Shown in pieces: positions 60,901 to 64,000 of a DNA stretch of 64,000 bases (the first letter of the stretch is position 1; each line of letters begins with the position of its first letter). The position numbers and the translations under genes are program-made. The notes beneath the pieces are model-generated. The model ran no database searches. It saw only the letters and a list, made by a program, of their open reading frames with translations, and was not told where the DNA came from. The stretch comes from Flavobacterium sp. LC2016-12 (GTDB taxonomy: Bacteria; Bacteroidota; Bacteroidia; Flavobacteriales; Flavobacteriaceae): the NCBI RefSeq assembly GCF_015351595.1, contig NZ_JADKPT010000005.1, positions 1 to 64,000 on the forward strand. The letters are read 5' to 3'.

Positions 60901-61191
60901 TTAGGATTTCATTAATTTTTCAAGGTACGACAAGTGTTCTTTAAAGGCCAAACGACCTCTTTCGGTAACACTATAAGACGTTTTAGGCTTTTTGCCCACA
61001 AACTCTTTCTTTACAACAATATATTCTGATTTTTCAAGCGCTGAGGCATGACTGGCCAGATTACCATCTGTAATATTCAGTAAGGTTTTCATTTCGGTAA
61101 AATCTACCCATTCATTCACCATCAGAACTGACATAATACCCAATCTGACACGGCTTTCGAAGTCTTTATTTAATTTATCAATAATTCCCAT
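60901..61191 (-). CDS. Winged-helix transcriptional regulator (HTH_34 type)
   Basis: This 96-residue protein has a winged helix-turn-helix: RVRLGIMSVLMVNEWVDFTE, MKTLLNITDGNLASHASALE, then the wing KKEFVGKKPKTSYSVTERGRLAFKEHL. This is the PadR/ArsR-like type usual in Bacteroidota and probably acts as a repressor. It follows a membrane protein gene by eight bases (61200-61829), an order that repeats across the phylum. Inverted repeats at 60860-60878 and 61838-61856 are its likely targets. The ligand is unknown. Confidence 0.9.
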   Translation of the reverse strand: MGIIDKLNKDFESRVRLGIMSVLMVNEWVDFTEMKTLLNITDGNLASHASALEKSEYIVVKKEFVGKKPKTSYSVTERGRLAFKEHLSYLEKLMKS

Positions 61192-61199
61192 TGCGTGGA

Positions 61200-61829
61200 T
61201 TATTTATACTTTTTGAACATTATTAATCCGTACAAGATATGCAAAATACCAAATCCAATGATCCAAAAAACTAAACCATATCCAATATAAAAAAGAGAAA
61301 TACATCCTAAAATTAATTGACAATATCCTAAATACTTAATATCCGAGAAGGTATATTTCTCAGCATTTATAAGTGCTAATCCGTAAAAAAGTAAAGTTGC
61401 CGGTGCTACTAGACCATAATTTTGATGGTATAAAAGTGATAAACAAAATACACCGCCAACTGTTAATGGAATTGCCAGATTAAAAAGCATTTTTTTAGTT
61501 GCCGATGTCCAAATAGGTAAATTGTATTTTTTACTTTTTCTGATGGTAAAAGCCAAACCGAAAACAAATGCACAAATCAAAATAACGATTCCGGTTACAA
61601 CTAGTTCTGAAACTAATTTTGATGGAATTGTATATACTTCATCACTATATACTTCATCAGCAAAATATTCAATACCGTTTATCTTAAACAATTGATAAAC
61701 ATACAATCCGCCAATTAAAGCAGAAAGTCCTGCAAAAACTCCTGAAAGTCCGCTAAGGGATATAAATCTTGAAGAGCGTTCCATCATGGAACGAATATGT
61801 GCTAAATCTTCTTGGTGCTTCTGATTCAT
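61200..61829 (-). CDS. Membrane protein partner of the winged-helix regulator
   Basis: This 209-residue protein has about five to six hydrophobic spans after a charged start (MNQKHQEDLAHIRSMMERSS) followed by RFISLSGLSGVFAGLSALIG. I do not recognise a functional family, though this N-terminus typically accompanies such small regulators in Bacteroidota. It is the first gene of an operon with the regulator and has the operator and promoter just upstream. Confidence 0.8.
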   Translation of the reverse strand: MNQKHQEDLAHIRSMMERSSRFISLSGLSGVFAGLSALIGGLYVYQLFKINGIEYFADEVYSDEVYTIPSKLVSELVVTGIVILICAFVFGLAFTIRKSKKYNLPIWTSATKKMLFNLAIPLTVGGVFCLSLLYHQNYGLVAPATLLFYGLALINAEKYTFSDIKYLGYCQLILGCISLFYIGYGLVFWIIGFGILHILYGLIMFKKYK

Positions 61830-61837
61830 AAATAAAG

Positions 61838-61856
61838 TACTTTGTACTGCAAAGTT
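61838..61856. promoter_or_regulatory. Inverted-repeat operator before the membrane protein-regulator operon
   Basis: TACTTTG-TACTG-CAAAGTT (one mismatch in the arms) stands nine bases before the start codon of the membrane protein gene and overlaps its -7 element. It shares AGTACTTTGTA and CAAAGT with the copy at 60860-60878. Confidence 0.65.
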
Positions 61857-61878
61857 ATGTTTTATTTTGAAATGACAA
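61850..61878 (-). promoter_or_regulatory. Promoter of the regulator operon
   Basis: On the minus strand TTG (61876-61878), an 18-base spacer and TAACTTTG (61850-61857) match the Bacteroidota pattern. The -7 element lies inside the inverted repeat, so a bound regulator would block it. Confidence 0.65.
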
Positions 61879-61953
61879 GTAGAAAAGGTGATTTTTTTAT
61901 GGTGCTTTTTTTTTTGATCCCTTTGAATAGGTTTTCTTTATCTAAAATCTGTA

Positions 61954-62081
61954 ATCCCTACGGGATAATTTGCGGTTTCTTGAATGTTTTTTTACCAACA
62001 TTTAATCTCTACGAGATACTCCGTTAGGAGTTAGATATTGGTAGTAAACAATTATAGCTACTCTTTTTGTCCTGTAGGGAC
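61954..62081. repeat. Cluster of short palindromes in a gene-free stretch
   Basis: Within a 498-base gap (61830-62327) are ATCCCTACGGGAT (61954-61966), ATCTCTACGAGAT (62005-62017), ACTCCGTTAGGAGT (62018-62031) and GTCCTGTAGGGAC (62069-62081), all variants of a 'CTCCxTAGGAG/CCCTACGGG' word. No gene is present. It looks like a decayed intergenic element typical of flavobacteria. Confidence 0.6.
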
Positions 62082-62149
62082 TACATATATTTCCATTCTC
62101 AATTAAAAAAGCCGAAAAGAAAATTAGAACTTCTTATTAACGGAGAGTC

Positions 62150-62260
62150 GCGTGAGGGATAGGAGCTGGCTACCGAAGTAGCGTGGATAGCCCGACCGTA
62201 TTTGCGAAAGGCGCACATAAGCGGCATGTAAAATAGCGCCTTTTGTAAATACGGTCACGC
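62150..62260 (+). ncRNA. Candidate structured RNA or structured repeat
   Basis: The segment closes by GCGTG/CACGC (62150-62154 with 62256-62260). Inside are a tight hairpin GCTAC-CGAA-GTAGC (62169-62182), an alternative GGCTA/TAGCC pairing around it, and a 20-base stem (62195-62214 with 62236-62255). The long stem has two positions that are G-U pairs if the plus strand is RNA but A-C mismatches on the minus strand. No promoter, homolog or terminator was confirmed, so expression is unproven. Confidence 0.4.
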
Positions 62261-62280
62261 CCAGATTATAAAACAAGAAA

Positions 62281-62307
62281 GCCTATTCAAACGAACAGGC
62301 CTTATAC
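62281..62307 (-). terminator. Terminator after corA
   Basis: AAGCCTATTC and GAACAGGCCTT form an imperfect stem that, read on the minus strand, is followed by T-rich sequence, 20 bases after the corA stop. Confidence 0.6.
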
Positions 62308-62327
62308 TTTATTATTTCAATTTTTAA

Positions 62328-63254
62328 TCAAAACCATCTTCTTCTTTTGAAAAGAAACACTCCAAAAGCGGATAGCACGACAGAAACTAAAAGAAGAATC
62401 CAAATGCCGTATTTGCTTTCTTCAAGACCATTTGGGACGTTCATTCCGTACAAACTGGCAATTAATGTCGGGATCATTAAAATAATAGAAATTGAAGTCA
62501 TTTGCTTCATGATGTTATTCATATTATTCGAAATTACTGAGGCGTAAGCGTCCATCATTCCGGTCAGGATATTGCTGTAAATATTGGCCGTATCCTGTGC
62601 CTGACTTAATTCGATTTCGACGTCTTCGAGCAAATCTAAATCATAATCTGCTTTATATGCTTTTAGATTTTTAATGCGTTGAAACAAAACATCGTTTGCT
62701 TTTAGGGAAGTAATAAAAAATACTAAACATTTTTCGATTTGAAGCAGGGCTTGTAATTCTTCATTTTTAATGGATTTCTCCAAATTATCTTCGGCTAGTT
62801 TTATTTTCTGATTAACTTGTTTTAGATACTTTAAGTACCAGACACTTGATGAAAGCAGTAATCTCAAAACCCAGTCGAGATTATCCTTCACCTGAATGTT
62901 TTTACGTCTGGAATACAGCATAAAATCATATATAATTTCTGTTTTATAAAAAGTGATTGTCACACAAATATCACCTTTAAAAATTACGCCTAGCGGAATG
63001 GTCTGAAAAGGAAGTTTAATGTCATTACTTTTTATAGGAACACGCATGATGATCAGCGTCCAGCCGTCTTCGATTTCGATACGTGGTCTTTCATCGATAT
63101 CTTCGATATCATTGTAAAATGCTTCGGGAATTTGAAGTTCTTCGAGTAAATATTGTTTTTCTGCTTCTGAAGGATCTTCAATATTAATCCAGCAGTTTGG
63201 TGTCCATTTTGGTATTTCTAATAATCCGTTGTTGTTTGTGTAAAAGACTTTCAT
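62328..63254 (-). CDS. corA: CorA family magnesium transporter
   Basis: This 308-residue protein has the CorA layout: a long cytosolic domain with EDIDERPRIEIEDGWTLIIM, a long helix (about 150-240) and two C-terminal spans with the pore motif YGMNVP in TLIASLYGMNVPNGLEE, then a basic end FKRRRWF. It would carry magnesium or cobalt, or a related divalent ion, as a pentamer. The start is at 63254 (MKVFYTNNNGLLEIPKW); the longer frame adds 14 residues without family support. Confidence 0.92.
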   Translation of the reverse strand: MKVFYTNNNGLLEIPKWTPNCWINIEDPSEAEKQYLLEELQIPEAFYNDIEDIDERPRIEIEDGWTLIIMRVPIKSNDIKLPFQTIPLGVIFKGDICVTITFYKTEIIYDFMLYSRRKNIQVKDNLDWVLRLLLSSSVWYLKYLKQVNQKIKLAEDNLEKSIKNEELQALLQIEKCLVFFITSLKANDVLFQRIKNLKAYKADYDLDLLEDVEIELSQAQDTANIYSNILTGMMDAYASVISNNMNNIMKQMTSISIILMIPTLIASLYGMNVPNGLEESKYGIWILLLVSVVLSAFGVFLFKRRRWF

Positions 63255-63423
63255 TTCAAAATACAGGGTTTTATTGCAGCATTTTGAAATTTTCAAAAGC
63301 TACTTTAATTTAATACTAACGAATAATAATCGTCCATTGGAGAAGTTTTTTTAAGTGTGGCAAAAGTATCCTTTATTTTTAAAACCCGAAACTTTAAACT
63401 ATTAATTAAATATTAAAATGAAG

Positions 63424-63460
63424 AAAGCCTACTCTTTCGAATAGGCTTTCTGTTATTTTT
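63424..63460 (-). terminator. Terminator after folD
   Basis: AAAGCCTACTC and GAATAGGCTTT form a stem with one mismatch around a four-base loop. On the minus strand it follows the folD stop by about 22 bases and ends in T-rich sequence. Confidence 0.75.
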
Positions 63461-63469
63461 TAAAACAAA

Positions 63470-64000
63470 TTATTTGTTTTTTGCGCTTCTCATTTTTCGT
63501 GCTAAAAGTGTATTTTTCAACAACATGGCAATTGTCATTGGTCCTACTCCACCTGGAACCGGCGTGATGAATGATGCTTTTTTGCTTACTCCGTCAAAAT
63601 CAACGTCACCTTTAATAACATATCCTTTGGCGTTTGATGCATCATCTACGCGAGTAATTCCAACGTCGATAATCACAACTCCGTCTTTAACCATATCTCC
63701 TTTTAAAAACTCAGGAACTCCTAAAGCAGTGATAATAATATCAGCATTTTTAGTGAATTCTGCTAAGTTTTTAGTTCGGCTGTGCGTCAAAGTAACTGTT
63801 GAGTCTCCTGGATTTCCTTTACGGCTCATTAAGATACTCATTGGACGTCCTACGATATGGCTTCTTCCGATAACTACTGTATGTTTTCCAGCAGTTTCTA
63901 CTTTGTAACGCTCTAACAATTCCATAATTCCGAATGGCGTTGCAGGAATGAAACTTTCCATTTCAAGTGCCATTCTTCCAAAGTTTGTTGGGTGGAATCC
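63470..64000 (-). CDS. folD: FolD, C-terminal part (5' end beyond the window)
   Basis: The frame is open to the window edge and starts with [15 protein letters not shown], matching the inner part of FolD. The remainder shows [25 protein letters not shown] (NADP-binding loop), [22 protein letters not shown] and [16 protein letters not shown]. The enzyme has methylenetetrahydrofolate dehydrogenase and cyclohydrolase activities in one-carbon metabolism. About 175 residues are visible out of about 290; the missing N-terminal part holds the catalytic Lys. Confidence 0.95.
   Translation of the reverse strand, partial: GFHPTNFGRMALEMESFIPATPFGIMELLERYKVETAGKHTVVIGRSHIVGRPMSILMSRKGNPGDSTVTLTHSRTKNLAEFTKNADIIITALGVPEFLKGDMVKDGVVIIDVGITRVDDASNAKGYVIKGDVDFDGVSKKASFITPVPGGVGPMTIAMLLKNTLLARKMRSAKNK

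Noticed and set aside
63474-63908. Antisense open frame of 144 codons inside folD
   Set aside because: It mirrors the clear FolD motifs on the minus strand.
1-64000. CRISPR array or complete insertion sequence
   Set aside because: No regular direct repeats with unique spacers, and no transposase-like protein or terminal repeats with target duplications were found.

Overview
The window looks like a piece of a Flavobacterium-type chromosome (Bacteroidota, Flavobacteriia). The signs are low GC with AT-rich spacers, SusC/SusD outer-membrane pairs, a type IX secretion C-terminal tail, TAnnTTTG promoter elements in place of sigma70 boxes, few Shine-Dalgarno sequences, and typical gene orders such as parA-parB-DUF5683-dapB-lepB. 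All functional calls come from reading the translated sequence; no database search was run.

Layout. 1-590: a tRNA 3' end, a partial tandem copy of it and degenerate repeats. 588-6541: an RlpA-like protein, then parA, parB, a DUF5683 protein, dapB, lepB and a WbqC-like protein. 6615-29151: the main accessory region, described below. 29267-33967 (minus): mutL, two rhomboid proteases and a membrane-anchored EEP phosphohydrolase. 34139-36394 (minus): a DUF6624 protein, ribH and a TPR protein. 36637-46933 (mostly plus): recF, a rhodanese-thioredoxin lipoprotein, DUF2461, two glycosyltransferases, a HisC-like aminotransferase with an export signal, murB, GNAT and PaiB-like proteins, and an ECF sigma factor. 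47088-54991: tonB, a PH-domain protein, an M48 peptidase, lipA, gap, a TPR hybrid histidine kinase and lpxK. 55088-64000: a Nif3-like protein, a coiled-coil protein with a zinc-free 'zinc ribbon', an alpha/beta hydrolase, an ABM protein, rluF, a self-contained winged-helix regulator system, corA and the C-terminal part of folD.

The most interesting system lies at 9388-29151. One minus-strand gene set (28127 to 19765) encodes a DapA-superfamily lyase, an alpha-ketoglutarate-semialdehyde-type dehydrogenase, a two-cysteine hydroxyproline 2-epimerase, an FAD D-amino-acid dehydrogenase, an aminopeptidase P-like M24B enzyme and a dipeptidyl peptidase 4-like S9 enzyme. The first four form a complete trans-4-hydroxy-L-proline to alpha-ketoglutarate route; the last two cleave X-Pro bonds. 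A divergent AraC regulator sits at the head. Downstream on the same strand are a SusC/SusD pair and a type-IX-secreted M43 metalloprotease. A second M24 peptidase, an S37-type secreted peptidase and a GH27 alpha-galactosidase follow. I read this as a utilization locus for hydroxyproline-rich protein (collagen-like, or plant extensin-like).

Other notable items are a matched pair of inverted-repeat operators in a winged-helix regulator operon, a well-folded candidate RNA at 62150-62260 whose G-U pairs point to the plus strand, several families of long intergenic hairpins, and a CdsZ-like protein that has lost all four zinc-binding cysteines.
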